6,741 nucleotides of DNA, from the NCBI GenBank assembly GCA_902489675.1, contig CABUAP010000071.1, positions 1 through 6,741 on the forward strand, in the 5' to 3' direction. Positions 1 to 6,675 of the stretch are shown piece after piece. Origin of the DNA: an uncultured Azospirillum sp. Lineage in GTDB: Bacteria > Pseudomonadota > Alphaproteobacteria > RF32 > CAG-239. The notes under the pieces are model-generated. The model did no database searches, was not told where the DNA came from, and saw only the letters and a program-made list of their open reading frames with translations. Positions within the stretch are counted from its first letter, which is position 1, and every line of letters begins with the position of its first letter. Position numbers and translations under genes: made by a program.

Positions 1-1
1 T

Positions 2-34
2 GTTGAGGGGAAGGAGGATTTTGGTCTTGTATAA
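2..34 (+). CDS. Possible 3' end of an upstream gene (partial)
   Basis: The frame starting at base 2 is open from the window edge to a TAA at 32-34 and reads VEGKEDFGLV. It is a hydrophilic, coding-like tail that stops just before the promoter at 36-65, which is where an upstream gene would be expected to end. Only ten codons are visible, so no function can be given. A second frame is open from base 3 to a TGA at 93-95, overlapping the next start codon, but its translation is rich in Arg, Tyr and Phe and crosses the promoter, so I prefer the shorter one. Chance remains a real possibility. Confidence 0.25.
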   Translation, partial: VEGKEDFGLV

Positions 35-35
35 T

Positions 36-65
36 TTGACCGTTTATGGCAGACTTTTTTATATT
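36..65 (+). promoter_or_regulatory. Sigma-70-like promoter for the metallophosphoesterase gene
   Basis: A TTGACC -35 element at 36-41 is separated by 18 bases from a TATATT -10 element at 60-65; each matches the consensus at five of six positions. Transcription would start near base 72, leaving a leader of about 20 bases that contains just the ribosome binding site AAGGGGA (77-83, 8 bases before the ATG). The promoter sits directly after a possible upstream stop codon, suggesting the phosphoesterase gene is its own transcription unit. Confidence 0.5.
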
Positions 66-91
66 ATATTTTATCAAAGGGGATCTGATTT

Positions 92-1090
92 ATGAACAGA
101 CTATCTGCGGCACGGTTTGCCGCTGTTTGGGGCAGATATCTTGCTGTTGCCGGTTTGGTGCTGCTGGTTATACGCAGTTTTGCCATTGAAATTTTTGCTA
201 TTCCTCCCGAAAACAGCTACATTACGCCGGCCGGGCGGATAATGGAACCGGAAACGAAAAGCTTTTCTTTTGCGGCGGCCGGTGACAGCGGTGCGAAAAA
301 TGCGCCGATTGAGCAGATTGTACAACAGGCTCAAGACGGCGGCAGTCATTTTTTGCTGTATCTCGGGGATTTGGTTCGCTATCGCAATATAAGTCATTTC
401 CGTTGGATTGTTTCCGAGTTGGATGAAAAGCTCGATTTGCCGTTTTACATGATCCCGGGGAATCATGAAGTTTCCCGTCGTTTCGGCAGAGATAACAAGC
501 ATTTGTATAAAATGGTTTTCGGGTCGCTTTATTACTGGTTTTCGTATGGCGATGTTATGTTTATCGGTTTGGATTCTTCTGAAGAAAAATATGACAAAGG
601 TCAGCTTGAGTGGCTGGAAGATGTTTTGGAAAAAGTGCGTCCGCATTTTAAATATTGCGTTGTATATACTCATGTGCCGCCGATTTCCGATCCTTCGTGG
701 AAAAAACAAATGCTGCCGGAACCTTCAACGGAGCGCTTGGGAAAAATTTTGCGGCAACATGATGTCAATTTGATTTTGGCCGGACATATCCATCAGTTTT
801 GGCAGGGGAAGGCTTGGGGAATTCCGCTGGTGACGTTGATGTCTTCGGGGCAGAAAATCCGTTCTGATATTAATAAGTACGGTTATGTAACCGTCCAAAT
901 CGGTCCCGATGGGGTGGAGGCGGTCACGCCGCATTATCTGGAGGACAATATGGATGAGGGCAACGAATATATTGAGTTGCTGCTTAGCAATATTTTGGTT
1001 GACGATCGTTTTTTAGCGATCGGGATCATTATTCTTAGCAGCGGATTGCTTTTGTGGGCAGTCGGGCTGATCAGCAGCCGCGGGCGGTAA
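92..1090 (+). CDS. Membrane-anchored calcineurin-like metallophosphoesterase
   Basis: This 332-residue protein belongs to the dinuclear-metal phosphoesterase superfamily, which hydrolyses phosphate esters. The metal-binding blocks appear in the family order: GDSG (64-67), GDLV (92-95), GNHE (123-126), VYTH (191-194, ligand H194) and GHIH (231-234). The GDxG first block, rather than DxH, and the QLEWLEDVL stretch (171-179) resemble the purple acid phosphatase branch, but the Tyr expected in the second block is shifted (R96, Y97). Hydrophobic segments at about 14-36 and 305-326 flank the catalytic domain. Basic residues outside both segments (R3, R8 and R330, R332) predict both ends in the cytoplasm and the active site in the periplasm. 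The substrate cannot be read from the sequence. The start is supported by AAGGGGA 8 bases upstream and a promoter at 36-65. Its 3' end overlaps the convergent MATE gene by 20 bases. Confidence 0.9.
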   Translation: MNRLSAARFAAVWGRYLAVAGLVLLVIRSFAIEIFAIPPENSYITPAGRIMEPETKSFSFAAAGDSGAKNAPIEQIVQQAQDGGSHFLLYLGDLVRYRNISHFRWIVSELDEKLDLPFYMIPGNHEVSRRFGRDNKHLYKMVFGSLYYWFSYGDVMFIGLDSSEEKYDKGQLEWLEDVLEKVRPHFKYCVVYTHVPPISDPSWKKQMLPEPSTERLGKILRQHDVNLILAGHIHQFWQGKAWGIPLVTLMSSGQKIRSDINKYGYVTVQIGPDGVEAVTPHYLEDNMDEGNEYIELLLSNILVDDRFLAIGIIILSSGLLLWAVGLISSRGR

Positions 1091-2429
1091 CCCGCTGGCG
1101 ATTGCACAGATAGCGGCGGCCGATGCGGCGGAAATAGCCGCCGCTGACAACAGCCGACCCGCCGACCCAGGCAATCGGGCTGGCGTAGCAAATGCCGATA
1201 TAACCGAACTTTGAGGCCAGGTAGATCGCGGCGAAAGCGCGTAAAATTAATTCGACAATGCTTGAGATCATCGGAATGACCGCTCTGCCCATGCCTTGCA
1301 GCGTGTTGCGGAAGATAAATATCTGTCCGAGGAAAAAGTAGAACAAAACACTGATGTGCAAGTAAGTTTCGGCTATTTCTATTACATTATGGTGGTTATC
1401 GGAAATAAAAATGGCGATAATGTGAGCACCGTATATATACATGATAACAGCCAGCACAATGCTTGAGGCCAGAGAGATCATGGAGCATTCGAACACACCG
1501 CGGCGGATGCGGCCGATCATACCGGCGCCGTAATTTTGCGCAACATAGGTTGCCATGGCGATACCGAACGAAACCATCGGTTGAGCTGCCAACTGTTCTA
1601 CCCGCATGGCCGAGGTAAAAGCGGCGATTGTGTCGGCGCCGAAAGAATTGCAGACGCTTTGGGTGATGGTGGCGCTGATGGCAATAATCGAAAACTGGAT
1701 CGCCATCGGCACGGCAATTTTTAGATGTTGCTTGCTAAATTGCCAGTTGAGCTTCCAATCTTCTTTTTTGGGCAAAAGAATCGGGTATTTTTTGCCGATA
1801 ACAAACAGGCAGCAGAAAACGGAAACGGTCATTGCGCAGACGGTTCCCAAGGCTGAACCGGCAACTCCGAATTTGAGATAATATATGAAGATGATGTTAA
1901 ACACGATGTTCAGCAAAGTGGCAAAAATAAGAAAATACAGCGGTGTTTTGCTGTCGCCCAAAGCACGCATAAAACCAGACAAAAGGTTGAAGAAAACGAT
2001 CATGATGACGCCATAAGAAATAATGCTGATAAAATCTTTGGCGTCTTTTGTAATTTCTTCCGGAACATTCATCAGCTTAAACAGACTGTTAAGAGAAACC
2101 AGCATAATGGCGCTGGCGCTTAAAGTGAAAGCGGAGCTAAGCAGGGTGGCTGTTGTTACCGAACGGCGCAGGCCGCGGAAATCGCGGGCGCCGAAACGCT
2201 GGGCGGTGATGACCGTCAGCCCGTTGGTAAAACCGATGCTGACCAAAACCAGCATAAAGAACAACGGTGAGGATACGCCGACGGCGGCTAAGGCCTTAAT
2301 CCCGATCAGCCGGCCGACGATAATGATGTCGGATATGTTGTAAAGCTGCTGAAAAATGTTGCCGATCAGCAGCGGAATAGAAAATTTTATGATCAGTTTC
2401 AGCGGGTGCCCCGAAGTCATGTCCTGCAT
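1071..2429 (-). CDS. MATE family multidrug efflux transporter
   Basis: This 452-residue inner-membrane protein resembles MATE transporters, which export cationic drugs and other toxic compounds in exchange for Na+ or H+. It has the usual length and about twelve hydrophobic segments in two related halves, joined by a charged linker at about 213-230. Family hallmarks are the N-terminal DMTSGHPLK and IPLLIGNIFQQLYN, VGRLIGIKALAAVG (38-51), FMRALGDSKTP (153-163) and AQNYGAG (297-303). The last two have counterparts in the other half (RNTLQGMGRA, 374-383; AQRFGAR, 76-82), showing the internal duplication. I chose ATG at 2429 because GGTGA lies 5 bases upstream; a GTG at 2438 would add three residues but has only a weak ribosome site, and ATG 2420 has its AGGA too close. 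The closest match by eye is to the DinF/MepA-like branch rather than classical NorM. The C-terminal tail is basic and overlaps the phosphoesterase gene. The drug specificity is unknown. Confidence 0.93.
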   Translation of the reverse strand: MQDMTSGHPLKLIIKFSIPLLIGNIFQQLYNISDIIIVGRLIGIKALAAVGVSSPLFFMLVLVSIGFTNGLTVITAQRFGARDFRGLRRSVTTATLLSSAFTLSASAIMLVSLNSLFKLMNVPEEITKDAKDFISIISYGVIMIVFFNLLSGFMRALGDSKTPLYFLIFATLLNIVFNIIFIYYLKFGVAGSALGTVCAMTVSVFCCLFVIGKKYPILLPKKEDWKLNWQFSKQHLKIAVPMAIQFSIIAISATITQSVCNSFGADTIAAFTSAMRVEQLAAQPMVSFGIAMATYVAQNYGAGMIGRIRRGVFECSMISLASSIVLAVIMYIYGAHIIAIFISDNHHNVIEIAETYLHISVLFYFFLGQIFIFRNTLQGMGRAVIPMISSIVELILRAFAAIYLASKFGYIGICYASPIAWVGGSAVVSGGYFRRIGRRYLCNRQRVTARGC

Positions 2430-2434
2430 ATTTT

Positions 2435-2439
2435 TCACC
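2435..2439 (-). promoter_or_regulatory. Ribosome binding site deciding the MATE start
   Basis: On the minus strand GGTGA is followed by five bases (AAAAT) and then ATG at 2429. This pairs with the 3' end of 16S rRNA and favours 2429 over the in-frame GTG at 2438, which lies inside this site. Confidence 0.5.
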
Positions 2440-2467
2440 GTATGTCCAGAATGTTATGATAACAGGG

Positions 2468-2495
2468 GGTATAATCGATTTGTCGGTATTGTCAA
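2468..2495 (-). promoter_or_regulatory. Sigma-70-like promoter for the MATE gene
   Basis: Read on the minus strand, a perfect TTGACA -35 (2490-2495) is followed after 16 bases by TATACC (2468-2473, four of six consensus positions). Transcription would begin near 2461, giving a leader of roughly 30 bases. On the plus strand the same place contains TATAAT at 2470-2475 but no good -35 at the right distance, so I do not call a promoter for the ATPase gene from it. Confidence 0.45.
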
Positions 2496-2516
2496 TATGT
2501 ATTTGTAACATAAATT
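2489..2516 (+). promoter_or_regulatory. Weak candidate promoter for the secretion ATPase gene
   Basis: TTGTCA (2489-2494, five of six) is followed after 16 bases by TAAATT (2511-2516, four of six). It would give a leader of nearly 90 bases with two T8 runs and no clear hairpin. It overlaps the opposing MATE -35 element, so the two promoters would compete if both are real. The AT-rich background makes chance matches likely. Confidence 0.22.
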
Positions 2517-2599
2517 TAAATAGTCAACTGAGATTTTTTTTATTATTATGTAACTTCGGGGATTGCGGTCGTTACTGTTTTTTTTGGGATTTTAATATC

Positions 2600-2603
2600 A
2601 GGA
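2600..2603 (+). promoter_or_regulatory. Ribosome binding site deciding the ATPase start
   Basis: AGGA lies 8 bases before ATG at 2612. The reading frame is open further upstream to an ATG at 2456, but that extension encodes Cys- and Phe-rich, non-conserved sequence and crosses the divergent promoter region, so 2612 is preferred. Confidence 0.6.
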
Positions 2604-2611
2604 CACATAAT

Positions 2612-3571
2612 ATGACATTAATTAATGATGAAGAATTTTCGGATGTGTATATTACACCGCAGAAGGAAGCTTTTATTTGGAGCCGTAAGACCTCTTACGG
2701 GTTGCAGCCGGTCGTTTTTGATGATTATCAGGAATTTTTGGCGGAAGTGGAAAAGGAATATGAGGGGGAACCCAGTTATCTGATCATTTATAAAAATTAT
2801 AATTACCGGGTTGAGCGGACTAATTCTCTGTATGGGATTCAATATTGCGTGCGTAAGATGCCGCGGGTGGTGCCTGATTTTAAAAACCTCGGTTTTCCGC
2901 CGATTGTTGCCAATCACTTATGCTCTCTCGGGAAAGCGACCGGGCTGCTGCTGGTTTCGGGCGCAACCGGTTCGGGCAAGAGCACGACTCTTGCTTCGTT
3001 GTTAAAAGAATTTTTGACCAAAGAAGGCGGTTATGCTTACACGATTGAAAATCCGATTGAAATGCCGCTGGATGGAATTTATCAATGTCCGAGCGGTGAT
3101 TTTGGTTTGTGCAAGCAGACTTCGGCGCCCGGCGGCAAGTGGGAAGAGGGGTTAAAATCGGCCTTGCGGTCGGCGCCGCGTTATATTCTGCTCGGCGAGA
3201 TCCGAACGCCGGATGTGGCTTGTTTGGCTTTGCAGGCCGCGATGTCCGGGCACTTGATTTTTTCGACTATTCACGCGAACAGCGTTCCGGATGCGGTGAA
3301 CGCGTTGGTAAAATACGCCGGTTCCGGCGGTATCAGCGAAGAAATGGCTTATGAGTTGGTGGCCGGCAGTTTGCTCGGCTGTATTCATCAGGTTTTGGTC
3401 GGTGTGCCGAAAAAGCTGAGGGTGAGCACCTTGTTCAGCAATCCCGATGTGACCCAGCCCGATCAGGTGCGTAATATTATAAAAAGCGGCAAGCTGAATT
3501 TTGCAACCGTGATGGAAGCGCAAAATATTAAAATGCTGAACGGCAAGCCGCTGTTTTCCGGAAGTTATTAA
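2612..3571 (+). CDS. PilT/DotB/VirB11-like secretion-type ATPase
   Basis: This 319-residue protein belongs to the hexameric ATPases that power type II and type IV secretion and type IV pili from the cytoplasmic side. A short N-terminal domain (about 1-95) has the FSDVYITP pattern that matches the SDLHL region of PilT. The motor domain follows: Walker A GATGSGKST (117-125), Asp-box TIENPIE (144-150, with N147 where PilT has Asp), ALRSAP (184-189), Walker B region ILLGEIR (192-198, E196), and the His box GHLIFSTIH (213-221). The C-terminal VRNIIKSGKLN (286-296) resembles the PilT VRNLIREGK segment. It is shorter than typical PilT (about 345) and DotB (about 375). Residues 155-176, between Asp box and Walker B, contain C159 and C167 and differ from the usual NQREVG. 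No pilin, platform protein or other secretion gene is adjacent, so the system it serves cannot be named. A terminator follows 5 bases after the stop. Confidence 0.88.
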   Translation: MTLINDEEFSDVYITPQKEAFIWSRKTSYGLQPVVFDDYQEFLAEVEKEYEGEPSYLIIYKNYNYRVERTNSLYGIQYCVRKMPRVVPDFKNLGFPPIVANHLCSLGKATGLLLVSGATGSGKSTTLASLLKEFLTKEGGYAYTIENPIEMPLDGIYQCPSGDFGLCKQTSAPGGKWEEGLKSALRSAPRYILLGEIRTPDVACLALQAAMSGHLIFSTIHANSVPDAVNALVKYAGSGGISEEMAYELVAGSLLGCIHQVLVGVPKKLRVSTLFSNPDVTQPDQVRNIIKSGKLNFATVMEAQNIKMLNGKPLFSGSY

Positions 3572-3575
3572 AAAG

Positions 3576-3607
3576 AACAAAGCCCCGTTTGATTACGGGG
3601 CTTTGTT
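3576..3607. terminator. Bidirectional intrinsic terminator
   Basis: A perfect 13-bp stem (3576-3588 paired with 3595-3607) with GCCCCG at its core closes a 6-base TTGATT loop. On the plus strand it follows the ATPase stop by 5 bases and ends in a T-rich CTTTGTTTGT. On the minus strand it follows the stop of the CGQC protein gene by 14 bases and leads into TTCTTTTTAATAA, a good U-tract. It therefore can end both convergent transcription units. Confidence 0.9.
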
Positions 3608-3621
3608 TGTGCAAGAGGTAT

Positions 3622-4080
3622 TTATTGTTCTCCGAGAAACGAATTGACTCGAAAGCGAAAATATTCACTAAATGAAACAGGGTCGGAGATCCGGTTTTGC
3701 AAATCGTCCAGTTTTTCAAAACCAAAGACGGCACCATCGTTCACGCGTACCAGTACAACGCTTAGCGGGCGGCTCAGATTATAGGTTTCGATAAAATTAT
3801 ATTCATCATCATTTTGGTAGTTAATGATCGAGAAACCATAGCTGTTTTGGTAGTATTGATTGTATATCTGTTCGATCAACTCAATTGCCGCAGGGCATTG
3901 TCCACAGGGTTCGTTGTTAAAAAAAACATAGATCATCGATTGGGTATAGCTGGGGTTTTCTTCCTGAAAATATTGTTCGATCGGCGTTTGCGGGCCGGCA
4001 GCATCTTCAAATTGGGGTGTTTGCGCCCGAGCGCCGGAAACTGCCGTCAACAGCAACAGGGCAAAAATAAATTTTTTCAT
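3622..4080 (-). CDS. Exported thioredoxin-fold protein with a CGQC motif
   Basis: The 152-residue product begins with a signal peptide (MKK, hydrophobic core about 4-14, likely cleavage after ARA at 17-19), so it should be periplasmic; no lipobox is present. The mature part has a thioredoxin-like pattern: strand IYVFF (50-54), C59-G-Q-C62 at the head of a helix, strand YGFSIINY (81-88), then P105 before SVVLVRV where the family places a cis-proline. This suggests a thiol-disulfide oxidoreductase or redox-sensing role. The spacing and the C-terminal half (GFEKLDDL, then SFSEYFRFRVNSFL) remind me of the small ArsF-family thioredoxin-like proteins more than of DsbA or TlpA, but this is from memory. 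It is the last gene of the prmA operon, 25 bases after the peptidase stop, with GGAG 8 bases before its ATG. Its partner is unknown. Confidence 0.72.
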   Translation of the reverse strand: MKKFIFALLLLTAVSGARAQTPQFEDAAGPQTPIEQYFQEENPSYTQSMIYVFFNNEPCGQCPAAIELIEQIYNQYYQNSYGFSIINYQNDDEYNFIETYNLSRPLSVVLVRVNDGAVFGFEKLDDLQNRISDPVSFSEYFRFRVNSFLGEQ

Positions 4081-4105
4081 ATATTGTTCTCCGTTATAGG
4101 GTTAT

Positions 4106-5800
4106 TTATAACGAGGAACAGGCCTCCTGAAGCCAGATTTGCTCTTCTTCCGTCAAATAGGGAGAGATTTTTTGGCAGACTTCCCGGTGATAGGCGTTCA
4201 ACCACTCTGCTTCCTCGTCGGTTAAGAGATATTTATCGATCAGGCGTTTATCAACCGGAACTAAGGTGAGAATGGAAAATTTCAGCATTTTTTCGTTATC
4301 GTCGGCGACAATGCGCGCCAGATTTTCGATCCGGATGCCGAAAGCGTTTTCATGATAGCAGCCCGGCTCGATTGATACTACCATGTTTGGTTCCAGCGGG
4401 TAATATGAACTGCGAGGGCTAAGGTTTTGCGGACCTTCGTGAACATTTAGGAAACATCCGACTCCATGACCGGTACCGTGGTTATAGTCCAGGCCGTGAC
4501 GCCACATAACGCTGCGACAGATGGTGTCGAGGACGCTGCCGGAAACGGCTTGCGGAAAACGCGCCGATGCCAGAGCGATATGCGCTTTGAGTACGGTGGT
4601 GAATTTTTCTCTCATTTCTTTGTTCGGCGCGTTCAGGGCGATTGTTCTTGTGATGTCGGTGGTGCCGTTAAAATATTGGCCGCCGCTGTCCAGCAGCAGA
4701 AGCGGTGCATCTTCGAGTTTGGCGTTTGTTTCTTCCGTCGGCTGATAGTGGATAACGGCCGCATTGGCGCCGGCGCCGGCAATCGTCGGAAAGCTGTCGG
4801 AATAAAACAAAGGCTGTTGTTTCCTTAACTCGTGAATTTTTTCAACAATGTCCAATTCGCTTAAATCTTTAAAATGCTGTTCCAGCCAGTATAAAAATTT
4901 GCAGACCGCGATGCCGTCACGCAGATGGGCATTGATCATACCTTTGATTTCCGTTTCATTTTTACGGGCCTTAAAACCAAGGCAGGGGTCAATTATATGA
5001 CAGGTTTTTATTTCGTGCTTTTCCATCATCCGACGGATGGCATCGGGGGTTCTTTGTTCGTCAACCGCAAATGTCAGTTCTTTGGCCGCGGAAATTTCTT
5101 TTTCTATTTTTGCCAGAGGGAGTATACGGTACGGGCAGTCAAGCGGAAAAGACTGTTCGTCGGCAAACAATGTTATTTCGTCATCCGCCCTTATTAAAGC
5201 CATGGCGCGGACAATCGGCGTGTCGGGCAGGGCATCGGAGCGGAGGTTCGTGAGCCAGGAAACGCTGTCTGCGCCGCTGATCAGGCAGGCATCACAACCT
5301 CGTTGTCTTAGAAATTCGATGACCTGTTGGTGTTTTTGTTGGGCTTCGATTCCGCAGTATTGCAGCTCGTGGGAAAAAACGCTGGCGGCTTCGACAGGAA
5401 ACAGTTCTGCTTTGGCGATCAGTTTTAAATTGGGCAGAAGCCGTTGAATATTGTCGATTTCTTTTATGCTGACACACCAAGGGTTATATTCCATTTTTGC
5501 TTTGCCGGGGAATTTATCCCGCAGCCAGTTGATCGGGCCGTTGGTTCTGGTGCAGATAACCTCGACTTCTGCCGGATCAACCTGCCGGTTGGCTTGGATT
5601 TCGTATCTGCCGTCGGTAAAAAGGCAGGCTTTTTCTCGGGTGACAATGAGTGTGGCTGCCGATCCGCTGAAACCTGTCAATGCCAGAATGCGATTTTCCG
5701 CAGTTAAAATATCCTGCTCCAAAAACTGATTGCCGCGGGTGATTAACATCGCGTCATATTTTTTTTCTTCCAAATATTGTTTTATTTCATGTAAATTCAT
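4106..5800 (-). CDS. Aminopeptidase P family (M24B) Xaa-Pro peptidase
   Basis: This 564-residue cytoplasmic metallopeptidase should remove N-terminal residues preceding proline. Two creatinase-like N-terminal domains (about 1-130 and 150-280) precede the pita-bread catalytic domain (about 285-510), and a short C-terminal extension follows, as in the long three-domain aminopeptidase P forms. All five metal ligands are visible in family context: D371 (LLLLDSG), D382 (TDITRT, the normal 11-residue spacing), H445 (HGTGHGVG), E478 (SIEPG) and E492 (RIEN). H351 (VIHYQP) and H454 (VHEGP) match the conserved accessory histidines. The start ATG overlaps the prmA stop by four bases (ATGA), with GGAG 8 bases upstream inside prmA, so the two genes are probably translationally coupled. 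The gene looks intact. The exact substrate is inferred from the family; prolidase activity is less likely given the domain number. Confidence 0.93.
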   Translation of the reverse strand: MNLHEIKQYLEEKKYDAMLITRGNQFLEQDILTAENRILALTGFSGSAATLIVTREKACLFTDGRYEIQANRQVDPAEVEVICTRTNGPINWLRDKFPGKAKMEYNPWCVSIKEIDNIQRLLPNLKLIAKAELFPVEAASVFSHELQYCGIEAQQKHQQVIEFLRQRGCDACLISGADSVSWLTNLRSDALPDTPIVRAMALIRADDEITLFADEQSFPLDCPYRILPLAKIEKEISAAKELTFAVDEQRTPDAIRRMMEKHEIKTCHIIDPCLGFKARKNETEIKGMINAHLRDGIAVCKFLYWLEQHFKDLSELDIVEKIHELRKQQPLFYSDSFPTIAGAGANAAVIHYQPTEETNAKLEDAPLLLLDSGGQYFNGTTDITRTIALNAPNKEMREKFTTVLKAHIALASARFPQAVSGSVLDTICRSVMWRHGLDYNHGTGHGVGCFLNVHEGPQNLSPRSSYYPLEPNMVVSIEPGCYHENAFGIRIENLARIVADDNEKMLKFSILTLVPVDKRLIDKYLLTDEEAEWLNAYHREVCQKISPYLTEEEQIWLQEACSSL

Positions 5801-6675
5801 TTGATCTTCTCCATCAGTGCAGCGCGCCAGTTTTCATTTCCCTCGACAGCAACCAGCTGTAATCCCTGTTCGCGGTGGGCATCGGTTACCCATTGAGTTT
5901 GTTCGTCGGTGAAGCCGGACAAAACGGCATATCCGCCAACCCTGAGCGATGAAAAAAGATCAGGAGCCATAGAGATCAGCGGGCGAGCCAAAATGTTTGA
6001 AAAGACCAGATCGTAAGGTGCGTTTTGTTTGACGGTATCGTTTTGATAGCCGTCGCCGACAGCTGCTTTAAGGCGTTGATCGAGTTCGTTATCGGCCGCA
6101 TTTTGCAAGCTTACGATTATGGCTTCGGGATCGATATCGGCCGCCACGGCGGAAGATCGTTTCCACAAGAGGAGAGCCGAAAGCGCCAAAATGCCGGAAC
6201 CACAGCCCATATCCAAAATGTTTTCGGCCGTGAAACCCTGATGATACAGGCGGCTGAGAAATTCAAGGCATAAACGGGTTGTTTGGTGTTGGCCGGAACC
6301 AAAGGCGGTGGCGGCGTATATGCGCAGCTTATGTTTGTCGGTGTCGGGTGTTTGTTCCTCGTGAGTGCCGTATATATAAAAGTCTTCGGTAATAAGCGGG
6401 GGAAAACGGATAACGTTTTTGGTCAACCAATCGGCGGCAGGGATGAAGCGGCTTTGCCAGGCCGGCAAATGCACGCCCATGGCGGCTGCAGTCTGCGCCA
6501 TCTGCTGTTCGTCAACGGGGGCGGACGAATAACCGATATAGCTTATTTTTTCATCATCGGTGTAGTCGCAGGCGCTGGCGATAAAAAAACTTTCCATAAA
6601 TTCGTCAAACAGCGGATCTGAAGTTTCCTGCGGGGCAAATATAATCTCCCAACTGTTACCGGATTGTGTACTCAT
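5797..6675 (-). CDS. prmA: Ribosomal protein L11 methyltransferase
   Basis: PrmA transfers methyl groups from S-adenosylmethionine to lysines and the N-terminus of ribosomal protein L11. The 292-residue protein has the family length and layout: an N-terminal substrate-recognition domain (about 1-95), then a Rossmann methyltransferase domain. Diagnostic segments are AFGSGQHQTT (124-133, equivalent to the usual FGTGxHxTT), motif I LDMGCGSGIL (154-163), the acidic end of the second strand with D180 and D182, and NILARPL (227-233), the PrmA NILAxPL signature. AGGA lies 7 bases before the ATG. It is the first gene of a three-gene minus-strand operon and its stop overlaps the peptidase start. The upstream 66 bases are strongly AT-rich and presumably hold the operon promoter. 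The N-terminal domain is divergent from the better known enterobacterial form, but the assignment is firm. Confidence 0.95.
   Translation of the reverse strand: MSTQSGNSWEIIFAPQETSDPLFDEFMESFFIASACDYTDDEKISYIGYSSAPVDEQQMAQTAAAMGVHLPAWQSRFIPAADWLTKNVIRFPPLITEDFYIYGTHEEQTPDTDKHKLRIYAATAFGSGQHQTTRLCLEFLSRLYHQGFTAENILDMGCGSGILALSALLLWKRSSAVAADIDPEAIIVSLQNAADNELDQRLKAAVGDGYQNDTVKQNAPYDLVFSNILARPLISMAPDLFSSLRVGGYAVLSGFTDEQTQWVTDAHREQGLQLVAVEGNENWRAALMEKIK

Noticed and set aside
27..95. A 22-codon leader peptide starting at TTG 27 after AAGGAGG (11-17) and ending with an ATGA overlap onto the phosphoesterase start
   Set aside because: The AAGGAGG and the stop overlap are striking, but the frame runs through a good promoter whose start site lies near base 72, and the peptide has no attenuation-like codon run or paired hairpins.
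101..709. A 202-residue open frame antisense to the metallophosphoesterase gene
   Set aside because: The sense strand has all metal-binding motifs of a known family; the antisense product is Arg/Asn/Gln-rich with no recognisable domain and no supported start.
2456..2611. In-frame N-terminal extension of the secretion ATPase starting at ATG 2456
   Set aside because: The added 52 residues are Cys- and Phe-rich, match nothing in the PilT-like N-terminal domain, and cross the divergent promoter region; ATG 2612 has AGGA at the right distance.
3152..3580. A 142-residue open frame antisense to the ATPase gene
   Set aside because: It lies opposite the Walker B and C-terminal coding region, begins inside the terminator stem and has a low-complexity basic composition; a shadow of codon bias.
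5037..5447. A 136-residue plus-strand open frame inside the aminopeptidase P gene
   Set aside because: The Ser/Ala/Arg-rich product is typical of the complement of a coding strand, and the minus strand encodes an intact M24 protein with all ligands.
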